Source: Octadecabacter sp. B2R22
GTDB taxonomy: Bacteria > Pseudomonadota > Alphaproteobacteria > Rhodobacterales > Rhodobacteraceae
Reading direction: 5' to 3'
DNA length: 64,000 nt
NCBI RefSeq assembly: GCF_018861045.1
Contig: NZ_JAHKQJ010000007.1
Coordinates: 520,306-584,305, forward strand
A program made the translations under genes and the position numbers. Below are positions 18,256-27,749 of this stretch, piece by piece. Numbering within the stretch: position 1 is the stretch's first letter; each line of letters starts with the position of its first letter. The notes below the pieces were generated by a model that made no database searches, was not told the origin of the DNA, and saw only the letters and a program-made list of their open reading frames with translations.

Positions 18256-18717
18256 ATGCAATTGAATGTAGACGGAACCACCCATGAGGTCGATGTCGAA
18301 GACGACATGCCATTGCTTTGGGTCTTGCGCGATGAAATCGGCGTCAAAGGCGTGAAATACGGTTGCGGTATTGCCCAGTGTGGCGCCTGCACTGTGCATC
18401 TGGACGGGGTCGCTGTACGATCGTGCCAAACGTGGGCTGTCGATGCGGTTGGCGCGGAGGTCACGACGATCAACGGCCTTGGCACGCCAGACGCAATGCA
18501 TGCCGTCCAAGAGGCATGGGCCGAACATCAGGTTGCCCAATGTGGCTACTGTCAATCAGGTCAAATCATGCAAGCCGCAAGTATGCTGGCTGCGATCCCT
18601 GACCCAACGGACGAGGACATTGACGCTGAGATGTCCGGAAACCTGTGCCGCTGTGGGACATATCCTCAAATCCGGGCCGCGATTGTCACCGCCGCCGCAA
18701 AACTGCGGGAGGGTTAA
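18256..18717 (+). CDS. (2Fe-2S)-binding small subunit of a molybdenum hydroxylase (IorA-like)
   Basis: Electron-transfer subunit of an isoquinoline 1-oxidoreductase/aldehyde oxidoreductase-like enzyme. The start is the ATG at 18256, preceded by AGGAGGCGAGCC; total 153 aa. The plant-type ferredoxin motif is [15 protein letters not shown] with a following Cys, and the second cluster motif is [10 protein letters not shown] with GNLCRCGTY. It is followed three bases later by the large subunit. A two-subunit enzyme without a FAD subunit is the IorAB arrangement, in which electrons usually pass to a membrane cytochrome. Confidence 0.92.
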   Translation: MQLNVDGTTHEVDVEDDMPLLWVLRDEIGVKGVKYGCGIAQCGACTVHLDGVAVRSCQTWAVDAVGAEVTTINGLGTPDAMHAVQEAWAEHQVAQCGYCQSGQIMQAASMLAAIPDPTDEDIDAEMSGNLCRCGTYPQIRAAIVTAAAKLREG

Positions 18718-18720
18718 GCC

Positions 18721-20964
18721 ATGGGTCGCATCAAAACAATTGCCCGCCGCACGTTCCTTATCGGATCTGCCGCAGTTCTGGGTGGGGTCGCCTTTGGCGC
18801 ATATCTTTATAAGAAACCTGTCGCCAATCCGCTGCTGGAGGGTCTGGCCGAAGGTGATGCTGCGCTGACGGAATATGTTCGCATCACCGCTGATGGGGTG
18901 ACGCTGATCACGCCTCGCGCGGACAAAGGGCAGGGCGTTTACCATGTGCAGGCCGCATTGATCGCAGAGGAACTCGATATCGATCTTGATCAGGTCACTG
19001 TCGATCCGGGTCCGCCATCGCCAGCCTACTACAACACCGCCCTCAGCGACGAAGCACCGGGATTCATGCCGACGGACGACGGGTTTGCAGCCAACGCGAC
19101 CCGCACCGTGCTGGACGCAGCGATGAAAATCATGGGCGTGCAGATCACGGGTGGGTCAACCACTGTGTCTGACAGCTGGGATAAACTTCGGGTGGCCGGT
19201 GCCGTGGCACGCGAAACGCTCAAGGCCGCCGCTGCCCAAGAAACGGGCGTGGCCGTCGCCGATATGCAGACTGAACGCGGTGCGGTAATATTGCCCGATG
19301 GGCGCCAGTTGGCTTACACGGATTTGGCGGCGACTGCGGCGGGCCTTGATCCTGTGGACAACGTGACCCTTAAAGATCCTTCCCAGTGGCGCTACATTGG
19401 CAAAGACATGCAGCGCATTGATATTGTGTCAAAATCCACTGGAACGCAGGCCTATGGTATCGACATGGAACTTGATGGCATGGTCCATGCCACGGTCATC
19501 ACCAACCCACGCAAGGGTGGCGCGATGCTATCTGCGGACACGTCTGACGCCGAAGACATGCGCGGCGTTTTGAAGGTTGTTGCGGTCCCGAATGGTATGG
19601 GCGTCATCGCGGACAACACATGGCGGGCGTTTCAGGCGGCGCAGGCGATTACATTTGAGTGGGGTCCTGCAGAGTATCCCGCAGAACAAGACGACCATTG
19701 GGCCGTGCTGGCCGAAAGTTTTACCAAGGACCACCAAGACAGCCAGTATCGCGATGATGGCGATGCCGACGCTTCATTGTCCTCGGGCGATGTGGTCGCG
19801 GCCGAATATCGCGCGCCGTACCTTGCCCATGCTCCGCTTGAACCGCTTAACGCGACCGTGCTGATAACCGATGAACGCGCCGACGTCTGGACAGGCACGC
19901 AAGTGCCACGATTTGCACAGGACGCTGTGGCGGACGTCACGGGATTGGACAAAGACGACGTCCATATTCACGTTCTGATGATGGGCGGGTCGTTCGGGCA
20001 TCGCCTTGAGATTGATGTCATCACGCAGGCGGCACACCTTGGGATGGCGATGAAGAACACGCCGGTCAAACTGACCTATTCACGCGAAGAAGACATGACG
20101 CACGACTACACCCGCCAGATTGCGATGGCGCGGATGCAGGGCACGGTCAAAGACGGTCAGGTTGAAACTCTGGATCTTGGCATTGCAATGCCGTCGGTTG
20201 TCTCGAGTCAGATGGGACGCTTGGGGCTGTCCATGCCCGGACCGGATGCGATGATCACGGCAGGGGCGTGGGACCAACCCTTTGGCATTCCCAACTACCG
20301 TGTGACTGGATATCGCAGCGCTGATCTTGCGCCGATTAGTTCTTGGCGCTCTGTCGGGGCGTCCACCAACGGGTTCTTTCATGACAGCGCCTTGGACGAG
20401 CTAATCCACGAGGCAGGCGCCGATCCGATGGACGAACGCATTCGCCTTGCATGGGATGACAACAGCCGTGCCGTGCTGGAAGAGGTCGCGCAGATGTCGG
20501 GCTGGGATGGGCCGTCGATGGGGGCGAACAGGGGCAGGGGCGTTGCGTTTTGTATGTCCTTTGGCGTGCCCTGCGCAGAGGTGGTCGAGGTCACCAACAC
20601 CGACCGAGGTATCCAGATTGATAAGGTCTTTGCTGTCGCCAATGTTGGCCGAGTGGTTGATCCCCAAAACTTTTCCCGTCTGATGAGCGGCGGTATCGTT
20701 TGGGCGCTCGGGCATGCGATCTCGGGTGAGATTACCCATTCGGACGGGATGACGGACCAGCTGAACTATGACGGGTTCGAAGCCATGCGGCTGTATCAAG
20801 CCCCTGAAATTACGGTAAAAGGTCTTGAGCTAGGCGATCACGTGCGTGGCATTGGTGAACCGCCTGTCCCACCTGCGGCCCCAGCCCTTGCAAACGCGAT
20901 TTTTGCCGCAACAGGGCAGCGCATTCGTGAAATGCCGTTCAACAAGCATATCGATTTCGTCTAG
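18721..20964 (+). CDS. molybdopterin-binding large subunit (IorB-like), Tat exported
   Basis: Catalytic subunit of the xanthine dehydrogenase/aldehyde oxidoreductase superfamily (molybdenum cytosine dinucleotide type). The 747-aa protein starts with a twin-arginine signal (ARRTFLIGSAAVLGGVAFG), so the holoenzyme is probably periplasmic. Family motifs include GGSFGHRLEIDVITQAA, the two domains with ARADKGQG-like and SWRSVGAS segments, and the conserved Glu in GIGEPPVPPAAPALANAI near the C-terminus. The substrate (N-heterocycle or aldehyde) cannot be told from sequence. Its stop shares the CTAG with the convergent peroxidase gene. Confidence 0.9.
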   Translation: MGRIKTIARRTFLIGSAAVLGGVAFGAYLYKKPVANPLLEGLAEGDAALTEYVRITADGVTLITPRADKGQGVYHVQAALIAEELDIDLDQVTVDPGPPSPAYYNTALSDEAPGFMPTDDGFAANATRTVLDAAMKIMGVQITGGSTTVSDSWDKLRVAGAVARETLKAAAAQETGVAVADMQTERGAVILPDGRQLAYTDLAATAAGLDPVDNVTLKDPSQWRYIGKDMQRIDIVSKSTGTQAYGIDMELDGMVHATVITNPRKGGAMLSADTSDAEDMRGVLKVVAVPNGMGVIADNTWRAFQAAQAITFEWGPAEYPAEQDDHWAVLAESFTKDHQDSQYRDDGDADASLSSGDVVAAEYRAPYLAHAPLEPLNATVLITDERADVWTGTQVPRFAQDAVADVTGLDKDDVHIHVLMMGGSFGHRLEIDVITQAAHLGMAMKNTPVKLTYSREEDMTHDYTRQIAMARMQGTVKDGQVETLDLGIAMPSVVSSQMGRLGLSMPGPDAMITAGAWDQPFGIPNYRVTGYRSADLAPISSWRSVGASTNGFFHDSALDELIHEAGADPMDERIRLAWDDNSRAVLEEVAQMSGWDGPSMGANRGRGVAFCMSFGVPCAEVVEVTNTDRGIQIDKVFAVANVGRVVDPQNFSRLMSGGIVWALGHAISGEITHSDGMTDQLNYDGFEAMRLYQAPEITVKGLELGDHVRGIGEPPVPPAAPALANAIFAATGQRIREMPFNKHIDFV

Positions 20965-23666
20965 ATCAGCGCCTTTGCTTCGCGCAGGGTCAGAACCTTG
21001 CGCGCAGCAGCTGGCCGCAAATGCGGGCAGCGCCATTCGGGGAACAACGTCAGTATTTCATCTCGTGCAGCGTTGTCCAGCGCGCTTAGGGCTTCGGCAC
21101 CGGGGAAGAAGCTTTCTGAAGGGATGCCTTCGGCGACAACGATTTCGTGGGCATCAAAGGCGATATGCACATAGGTAACAGTGCCGCCCTCGACCCGCCG
21201 GATTGATCCGTCGTTTGTCAGCGCTTTGGCAGGGGCGAGAACCTCGTCCTCACCGCAGTGCATTTGCACGCGCCAGCCATCCAGCATCATCCGGTGTTGC
21301 GGTGAGACGAGTAAGTCACGTGCGTTGTCCATCGCGCCTTTGCGGATCATGATCGGTGCCATTGCACCCCGAGCAGGAACGGTCGCGCGACCAACCCAAG
21401 CGATTGGTTGCAACCCGTTGTCCATCGTCCAAACCAGATCCCCAACTTGCAGGTCTTGGATCGGCAGCTTGCCGCGTTCAGTGATGATCAGCGTGCCAAG
21501 GGTAAAACAGGTGATCCGTTCGATCGATTTGAAATCAAAGCTTTCGCCAGTATCGTTTCCGTCCTCATCCTTAAAGAAGACGCTGCCATTCTTGGGGTCC
21601 GCATCGTATTCAACACGTGCAGGACCATCCAGTTCGAGCGTGTCAAAGCCACTCCCCCCGTTCACATCCGAAACGCTCGCCCCAGTGGAAACGCGGATAC
21701 TGTCATTGCCGGACCCAAGATCGATGGTTCCGCCGACCGTGGCGCGTGCGCCAATCGTAACATCATCGCCACCATATCCGGTGTCCAGATCCCCGCTGAT
21801 TTCTGCGCGGTCTTCCAGCACCACAGTGTCATCGTTATGGCCCGTCTGAACGTTGCCATGCACACGTGCCATGTCTTCCATCGCAAGGACGTCGTCACCG
21901 CTGCCAAGGTCGACATCACCTTCGATATCCGCCGTGCCGGTCAACTCGACCGTATCTTCGTCACGGTCGGTGTCGACATCGCCAAGGATTGCGCCGCTGG
22001 ACGCAATCAACGTATCGGCCCCTTGACCCATTTCAACATTGCCGTCGATGGTCGTACCGCCGGTCAAGATTACGGTGTCATTGCCTGAATTTGTGTAAAG
22101 AGTGCCGTCCAACGTCTTGGCGGCAAGTTCGATGATATCCGCGTGCCACGTTGTTTCAATATCCTCGGCCGCGCTCAGGCTGCGGTCTGCGGCAAGAAAC
22201 ACATCGTCTTGGATCATGTCCACGTCGGTTGTGCGTTCAATGATCGTCGCGAAGGTGCTGCCTTGAATTTCTTCAAGTATTTCAGCACCCAATGCCGAGT
22301 CGAGCGTCCCAAAGGTTTCATCCGCAGCGCGGGTGCGAGTGAATTGATCGGCAATGATATGAGTGAACAACGGACCCATCTGCGTGCCATCAATCGCATC
22401 TTCGGCCAATCCGCCGGTCCACAATTCGACCTGATACACATTGTCATAGGCCTGCGCAAACCGCGCCTGAAGGTCCTCGTCGCTGGTGATGATAGAAAAA
22501 TCCTGCGGGTCCAACGTATCAGGATCAATGTCGCCAATCAGGGCGGCGCGCACTTCGATGTAGCTTTCTAGCCCGTGATCCAAACTCCGTGCGAGGTTTA
22601 GGGCCGCCAGCGAGAAACCGGTGATGCCGTCCTCGGTGAACAGGAAGAAATTCAGGTCATCCACGATCTGCGCGTCGAGCTCTTGGGCGGTGGCATCCAA
22701 CTGCCCACGGATCAGCGCATCAATGCCGCTTTCCTCGACGGGGGTGTGGTTAAAGAACGCTTCCATCAGGGCCAGCGACCCTTCATCCGTGCCGTCCTCG
22801 CCAAGGATATCAATCTGGGATGACACCAGCGTATGCCCGAACCGGAATGCCGCTGTTGAAAACTCCACCGACATTTCACCAACGACATCAGCATCATAGC
22901 CCGCGTAGTCGGTCATATCTTCACCGGCTTCAGTGCCGATCAAATGGGGCAGCCATTCGTTATAGGTGATCTGTTGCAGCTCGTATTCGACAATGGAACG
23001 TGCCGCATCATAAAGCTGGTCATCGTCCCAATCGGGGTTTTCGTCGGCCAGTCGATCCGCCCAATAATTGTGTTCGCGCACAAACATCGTGTGCATTGAT
23101 AGCAAGTTCGGGTTTTCGTTGGCGCGGATGTCACCGGCCAGATAAACAGGGTCATCACCTTCGATGTCACCCGCCATGAAGCTATCCGGGTCAGCATCGG
23201 GCAACATCTCTGAGGCGGAAGTGGTGTCTTCCTGCATGCGCAGCTGACCGCCTTCAAAGCTGCGCAAATCTTCTGCGCGCGCCTCTGTTGATCCATAAAT
23301 CTGTGAGCCATCAATTTGCCACGTCACAACATTGGTCGGGGCGATGGTTTCTCCGTCGCCAATTTCCTCGGCGACCTGAGATCGGTCAATGTCATGGGGC
23401 ATACCAATGAGTTCGATGCTGCCCGCGTCGTGATCTTCGGGGGTCAGGACAAGGTCATGGTCCAAAAATTGGCCGAACGTCGTGAACAACGTGCTGAGGC
23501 CCGCGGAATTCGGCATGTCGCCATCTTGGTCAAATACCACCATGGAGACCGTGACGGGATCGGCGGCATCCGAGAACAGTTCGGACACGCCATCTTCATA
23601 GCGCGCGTCAACAAGACGTTCTTGTGCTTCGATATTCGCGAGAAAAGGACAGCTACTTGTCACCAT
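20961..23666 (-). CDS. secreted haem peroxidase with beta-repeat region and C-terminal Hint domain
   Basis: A 901-aa protein in three parts. Residues about 30-500 are an animal-type haem peroxidase: FGQFLDHDL with distal His70, MHTMFVREHN with catalytic Arg197, FRFGHT with proximal His278, and ARSLDHGLESY. Residues about 540-690 are RTX-like acidic repeats of the type GDVDLGSGDDVL / GNVQTGHNDDTV. Residues about 718-861 are a Hint (hedgehog/intein) domain starting ITCFTLGTLI with Cys720 as the candidate nucleophile and containing SPQHRMML. There is no Sec or Tat signal, so type I-like export is likely. The peroxidase may halogenate or oxidise extracellular targets; the Hint domain may cleave the chain. 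Confidence 0.88.
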   Translation of the reverse strand: MVTSSCPFLANIEAQERLVDARYEDGVSELFSDAADPVTVSMVVFDQDGDMPNSAGLSTLFTTFGQFLDHDLVLTPEDHDAGSIELIGMPHDIDRSQVAEEIGDGETIAPTNVVTWQIDGSQIYGSTEARAEDLRSFEGGQLRMQEDTTSASEMLPDADPDSFMAGDIEGDDPVYLAGDIRANENPNLLSMHTMFVREHNYWADRLADENPDWDDDQLYDAARSIVEYELQQITYNEWLPHLIGTEAGEDMTDYAGYDADVVGEMSVEFSTAAFRFGHTLVSSQIDILGEDGTDEGSLALMEAFFNHTPVEESGIDALIRGQLDATAQELDAQIVDDLNFFLFTEDGITGFSLAALNLARSLDHGLESYIEVRAALIGDIDPDTLDPQDFSIITSDEDLQARFAQAYDNVYQVELWTGGLAEDAIDGTQMGPLFTHIIADQFTRTRAADETFGTLDSALGAEILEEIQGSTFATIIERTTDVDMIQDDVFLAADRSLSAAEDIETTWHADIIELAAKTLDGTLYTNSGNDTVILTGGTTIDGNVEMGQGADTLIASSGAILGDVDTDRDEDTVELTGTADIEGDVDLGSGDDVLAMEDMARVHGNVQTGHNDDTVVLEDRAEISGDLDTGYGGDDVTIGARATVGGTIDLGSGNDSIRVSTGASVSDVNGGSGFDTLELDGPARVEYDADPKNGSVFFKDEDGNDTGESFDFKSIERITCFTLGTLIITERGKLPIQDLQVGDLVWTMDNGLQPIAWVGRATVPARGAMAPIMIRKGAMDNARDLLVSPQHRMMLDGWRVQMHCGEDEVLAPAKALTNDGSIRRVEGGTVTYVHIAFDAHEIVVAEGIPSESFFPGAEALSALDNAARDEILTLFPEWRCPHLRPAAARKVLTLREAKALI

Positions 23667-23754
23667 GTCACCTTCGACTTACCCGCCTGAAGTTCTAGGA
23701 GGACAGTGAGGGAATGGCAATTATTTCCCGTTATATTCGGGGGGTTATGCACAA

Positions 23755-23778
23755 AGCCCGAACATTTCTGTTCGGGCT
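23755..23778 (-). terminator. terminator after the DUF882 gene
   Basis: AGCCCGAAC / GTTCGGGCT perfect 9-bp stem with a 6-base loop, followed on the minus strand by TTTGTG. It lies 43 bases past the DUF882 stop and before the peroxidase start. Confidence 0.75.
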
Positions 23779-23820
23779 ATTGGATTGTCTTCTAATTTGG
23801 AACAGTACGGGGTGGCTGTC

Positions 23821-24387
23821 TTAGCTGCCCCAAGCGCGAACTGGGCCGCAATCGACGTGCACAAAGTTGGAACCAGAGTAGCGGCCAACGCCACCGGCGC
23901 TACAGCTTGCAGCGGCACGCGCCATCTGCTGAACCGAACGGCCTTGCATACGCAAGTCAGATGCTTTGCCCTGAAGGTGCAGGGAGTTCCGTGCAACACC
24001 GGACGAGTTCGCACGCAGCATCGCGTTTGTCTGAGGCGAGCGGTAGCCGGAAATCAGCGTATAGGGCTGATCGTTGTCCAAAAGGTTTTGAGTGGCCGCG
24101 ATAATGTCGATCGTACGGGTGTCGATCTGGTGCGTCTGGCCATTGCGCCAATCGCGGAAGAAGCGGTTCACTTCGGTCATGGATTCGCCGATGTACTGGC
24201 CTTCGATCCAATAAATCGTATCGATGCTTTCGCCTGTGCGGCCAGAGTACATCTTGAGGCGGCGAATATCGCCACCACCGCGCAGGAAGCCTGCTGCATT
24301 GGAATATGTTGGGGCGGCTGTGATAGCCGTCGCAGCGAATGCGCCTAGCAAACCACGCCGAGAGATGCTCGATGTCTTCAGTGTCAT
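23821..24387 (-). CDS. DUF882 (YcbK-like, peptidase M15 fold) murein protein, Tat exported
   Basis: A 188-aa protein if started at the ATG at 24387 (MTLKTSSISRRGLLGAFAATA), which gives a clear twin-arginine signal peptide; an upstream frame to 24522 lacks that logic. The mature part has the M15/DUF882 metal-site motifs SGYRSPQTNAML, NSLHLQGKASDLR and FVHVDCGPVRAWG. These proteins are probably DD-carboxypeptidase-like periplasmic murein hydrolases. It is divergent from an L,D-transpeptidase gene, an arrangement that pairs two peptidoglycan-remodelling enzymes around one regulatory region. Confidence 0.88.
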   Translation of the reverse strand: MTLKTSSISRRGLLGAFAATAITAAPTYSNAAGFLRGGGDIRRLKMYSGRTGESIDTIYWIEGQYIGESMTEVNRFFRDWRNGQTHQIDTRTIDIIAATQNLLDNDQPYTLISGYRSPQTNAMLRANSSGVARNSLHLQGKASDLRMQGRSVQQMARAAASCSAGGVGRYSGSNFVHVDCGPVRAWGS

Positions 24388-24745
24388 ATCAGCGCTGTCC
24401 CGTCGCTTACCTGTAAGTCCGTGATTCCACGGATTTTTCTGCCATTTGATCCCAAGTGTGAGGGCTATATGCCACAAAACGATTCGCCGACCAAGCCCTT
24501 TTGGTGTCGCAGTCTCAATCAAGGGGGAAATCGGCGAAATTTTGCGCAGATTGTGTGCATTTCACCATTTGTTGCATTTGTGCCAATAAGAGGGTGGCGC
24601 CGAGGCGACAGCCTGAAAACCCTTTCAATTGCTAGCGCAAATGTGAATAGACTTATTAGGATCGCTGCCTGATTCACTAAACTTATAAATACTTACGATG
24701 CGTTGGCGCTGTGTGTTCGCGCTAAAATGTTCCGGGGGGGACCAA
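24388..24745. other. intergenic region between divergent murein genes
   Basis: 358 bases with no credible gene. It should contain the promoters of both the DUF882 and the L,D-transpeptidase genes. The half nearer the transpeptidase gene is AT-rich (around 24640-24700), but I could not pick a convincing -35/-10 pair or operator. Confidence 0.5.
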
Positions 24746-26353
24746 ATGACTACGCTTAACTACCCAATTTTCCGCGTCTTGGCGCTATTGACTGCCGTGT
24801 TTGTCTTTCTAATGCCGCCACAAATGGCCGAAGCGCAGACGACTGCGTTCCGCCAAGCTGTTGCAGAGGGCGCTGCCCGTGACGAGGCTCTTGCTGATTT
24901 TTACCGCGCGCGCGACTTCGATGGCATCTGGACCGGAACGACCGGCCGTGACCGTACCCGCCGCAATGCTCTTTTGGCCGCATTCGCCGGGGCTGGGGAT
25001 CATGGTTTGCCAGCAGCGCAATATGATCCAGACTCCTTGATGGCGCGCTTGCAAGCTGCAAACACGCCCGCCGAGAAAGGCGCCATGGAAGTCGAGATGT
25101 CGCGCCTTTTCTTATCTTACGCGCGCTCCCTTCAGACCGGTATTCTGACACCTCGTAACGTCGTTGCTGAAATTCGCCGCGAAGTGCCCCTGCGCTCACG
25201 GCTTGGATATCTGCAAGGGTTCGAGCAATCCAACCCCGCTGCTTATTTGTCCTCATTGGCCCCAAGCTCCCCAGAATATGCACGCTTGCTGCGTGAAAAG
25301 CTGCGCCTTGAGCGTCTGTTGGCTGTCGGCGGCTGGGGACCATCTGTGTCCGGTGGCGGACTTGAGCCAGGTGCATCCGGATCTAACGTGATCGCACTGC
25401 GAGATCGTTTGGTTGCGATGGGCTATATGGAGCGCTCTGCCACGCAGACCTATGACGCGACCGTACAAGCCGCCGTTCAGCGGTTTCAAACATCCCACGG
25501 GTTGACCGCGGATGGTGTTGCTGGGGCAGGGACGCTTCGTGAAGTGAACGTTCCTGTTGCCAACCGTTTGCAACAAGTCATCGTTGCGATGGAACGCGAA
25601 CGCTGGATGAACCGCCCGCGTGGTCAGCGCCATGTCTGGGTTAACCTGACAGATTTCACCGCTGCGATTATGGACAATGACAGCGTCACATATCAGACGC
25701 GCTCCGTCATCGGCGCCTTGGGCAGTGATCGCGAGTCACCGGAATTTTCCGACGTGATGGAGTATATGGTCATCAACCCAAGTTGGTATGTTCCGCGTTC
25801 TATCATCGTGAATGAATATCTGCCGGCGCTGCAACGCAACCGTAACGCCGTTAGCCATATCGAGATTACGGACAGCCGTGGTCGTGCCATCAACCGCAGC
25901 TCTGTGAACTTCAGCCAGTTCAACGCAAGCACGTTCCCGTATTCCATGCGTCAGCCTCCGAGCCGCGGTAACGCCCTTGGTCTGGTGAAGTTCATTTTCC
26001 CGAACCAGTACAACATCTATCTGCACGACACGCCTGCAAAATCGCTGTTTAGCCGTGAAGTGCGTGCGTTCAGCCATGGCTGTATCCGACTGAATGACCC
26101 GTTTGATTTTGCCTACGCCCTTCTGGCGGCTCAAGAATCCGATCCAGAAGGGTTCTTTCAGTCTCAGTTGCGCACAGGTCGTGAAGCACGGGTGAACCTT
26201 GATGAGCCTGTACCGGTGCACCTCGTGTACCGCACAGCGTTCACGCACACGACGGGTCAGTTGAACTTCCGCCGTGACGTCTACAACCGTGACAGCCGCA
26301 TCTGGAATGCTTTGGCGGGTGAAGGGGTGGCGGTCCGCTCGATTGGCGGGTAA
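24746..26353 (+). CDS. L,D-transpeptidase (YcbB/LdtD-like)
   Basis: Periplasmic enzyme that makes 3-3 cross-links in peptidoglycan. Start at the ATG at 24746 gives 535 aa with a signal peptide (LALLTAVFVFLMPPQMAEAQ). There is an N-terminal scaffold domain, a peptidoglycan-binding repeat near residues 210-270 (SNVIALRDRLVAMGYM ... VQRFQTSHGLTADGVAG) and the YkuD catalytic domain with IYLHDTPAK and the nucleophile motif FSHGCIRLNDP. The length and domain order match YcbB. It is divergent from the DUF882 gene and 28 bases upstream of lpxD. Confidence 0.93.
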   Translation: MTTLNYPIFRVLALLTAVFVFLMPPQMAEAQTTAFRQAVAEGAARDEALADFYRARDFDGIWTGTTGRDRTRRNALLAAFAGAGDHGLPAAQYDPDSLMARLQAANTPAEKGAMEVEMSRLFLSYARSLQTGILTPRNVVAEIRREVPLRSRLGYLQGFEQSNPAAYLSSLAPSSPEYARLLREKLRLERLLAVGGWGPSVSGGGLEPGASGSNVIALRDRLVAMGYMERSATQTYDATVQAAVQRFQTSHGLTADGVAGAGTLREVNVPVANRLQQVIVAMERERWMNRPRGQRHVWVNLTDFTAAIMDNDSVTYQTRSVIGALGSDRESPEFSDVMEYMVINPSWYVPRSIIVNEYLPALQRNRNAVSHIEITDSRGRAINRSSVNFSQFNASTFPYSMRQPPSRGNALGLVKFIFPNQYNIYLHDTPAKSLFSREVRAFSHGCIRLNDPFDFAYALLAAQESDPEGFFQSQLRTGREARVNLDEPVPVHLVYRTAFTHTTGQLNFRRDVYNRDSRIWNALAGEGVAVRSIGG

Positions 26354-26381
26354 ATCTGTCCCCAAGGTTTAGGGGAACAGC

Positions 26382-27425
26382 ATGCCACAGACATTACAAG
26401 AACTTGCTGCGTCGCTTGGGGCTGAAACCCTTGGCGACGCATCTATTTTGGTAGACCGGTTGGCCGAACCTCTCGAGGCACGGGCAGGGGATCTTGCACT
26501 GGCAGTGGCCCCGAAATTTGCCGACACCCTGAAAAACTCAGCAGCTCGCGCCGCCGTGGTCTGGCCGGGGGCGGACCTAAACGACCTTGGGCTTGATGGG
26601 GCGATCGTTGCGCCACGGGGGCGGCTTGCAATGGCGGGCCTGACGCAAGCCATGGATGATGATCCCGCATTTGCAGGGCTGCCTGGCATTCATGCATCCG
26701 CTGTGATTGACCCAAGCGCCCAGATCGCTGGCAGTGCCCAAATCGGCCCGTTTGTGGTGATTGAAGCCGATGTTCGGATCGGCCCCAATGCACGGATCGC
26801 ATCGCATGTTTCGATTGGGCGAGAGACCGTAATTGGTGCGAATGCATCACTGCACGCAGGTGTCAGAATTGGCCCTCGGGTGCGGATCGGTGACGGGTTC
26901 ATTGCACAAATGGGCGTCGCCATCGGTGGAGATGGGTTTTCATTCACCACAGATGGGCCAAGCAACGTAGAACGCGCCGTGCGGGCGCGTGGTGCACCGC
27001 TTGAACCGATCGACGGCACATGGCACCGCATCCATTCTCTTGGCAGCGTAGAGATCGGTGACAACGTAGAAGTCGGTGCGAATTCGACGGTTGATGCGGG
27101 CACCATCCGTGCGACGCGCGTGGGCAATGGCGTCAAGATCGACAACCTTGTTCAGGTTGGGCACAACGTTGTGCTTGGTGAGGATTGTTTGCTTTGTGCG
27201 CAGGCGGCGATTGCGGGGTCTTCGGTGCTCGGTGCGCGGGTGATCCTTGGCGGCAAATCTGGCGTTGCGGACAACCTGACCATTGGCCGCGATGTCGTTG
27301 CCGGCGGCGGTGCAATTGTTTTAGCTGACGTGCCGGATGGGGTTTTCGTATCCGGCCATCCCGCACAGCCGACCCATGAACACCGCGCCGCCCAAAAGGC
27401 CTTGCGACGGTTGAGTAAGCAATAA
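26382..27425 (+). CDS. lpxD: UDP-3-O-acylglucosamine N-acyltransferase LpxD
   Basis: Third step of lipid A synthesis: transfer of a 3-hydroxyacyl chain from ACP to the amino group of UDP-3-O-acyl-glucosamine. The 347-aa protein has the N-terminal LpxD uridine-binding domain (to about residue 105) and then a left-handed beta-helix of hexapeptide repeats (IGPFVVIEADVRIGPNARI). The catalytic His is in NLVQVGHNVVLG. In many Gram-negatives lpxD lies between skp and fabZ; here that place is empty and lpxD is 25 kb away, directly before a private ACP and ketosynthase. Confidence 0.95.
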   Translation: MPQTLQELAASLGAETLGDASILVDRLAEPLEARAGDLALAVAPKFADTLKNSAARAAVVWPGADLNDLGLDGAIVAPRGRLAMAGLTQAMDDDPAFAGLPGIHASAVIDPSAQIAGSAQIGPFVVIEADVRIGPNARIASHVSIGRETVIGANASLHAGVRIGPRVRIGDGFIAQMGVAIGGDGFSFTTDGPSNVERAVRARGAPLEPIDGTWHRIHSLGSVEIGDNVEVGANSTVDAGTIRATRVGNGVKIDNLVQVGHNVVLGEDCLLCAQAAIAGSSVLGARVILGGKSGVADNLTIGRDVVAGGGAIVLADVPDGVFVSGHPAQPTHEHRAAQKALRRLSKQ

Positions 27426-27491
27426 CGGTTCCAAATTGGGCGGTTGCACATTAAATGGGTGCCAACACCAGAATGAAATGGACGACGTAAC

Positions 27492-27749
27492 ATGAGCATT
27501 GAATCCCAAGTTGTTGCGATTATTGCAGAACAAGCTTTGCTTGAGCCGTCAGACGTGTCCCGTGACAAGACGCTCGAAGATTTGGGCATTGATAGTCTTG
27601 GTCTCGTCGAAAGTATTTTTGCAATCGAAGAAGCCTTCGACATCACCATTCCGTTCAATGCCAATGACCCCAACGAAAGTGAATTCGACATCACAAACGT
27701 CGGCACGATCATCAGCGCCATTGAAACCCTGGTGAAGGATCAATCGTGA
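27492..27749 (+). CDS. acyl carrier protein
   Basis: An 85-aa acidic carrier protein. The phosphopantetheine attachment serine is in LGIDSLGLVESIF (about residue 38). It differs from the housekeeping ACP in its length and in SLGLVES rather than the usual SLDTVEL-type sequence, so it is probably specialised. It follows lpxD by 66 bases and overlaps the ketosynthase start by four bases. By analogy with rhizobial AcpXL next to lipid A genes it may carry an unusual acyl chain for lipid A, but that is inference. Confidence 0.88.
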   Translation: MSIESQVVAIIAEQALLEPSDVSRDKTLEDLGIDSLGLVESIFAIEEAFDITIPFNANDPNESEFDITNVGTIISAIETLVKDQS

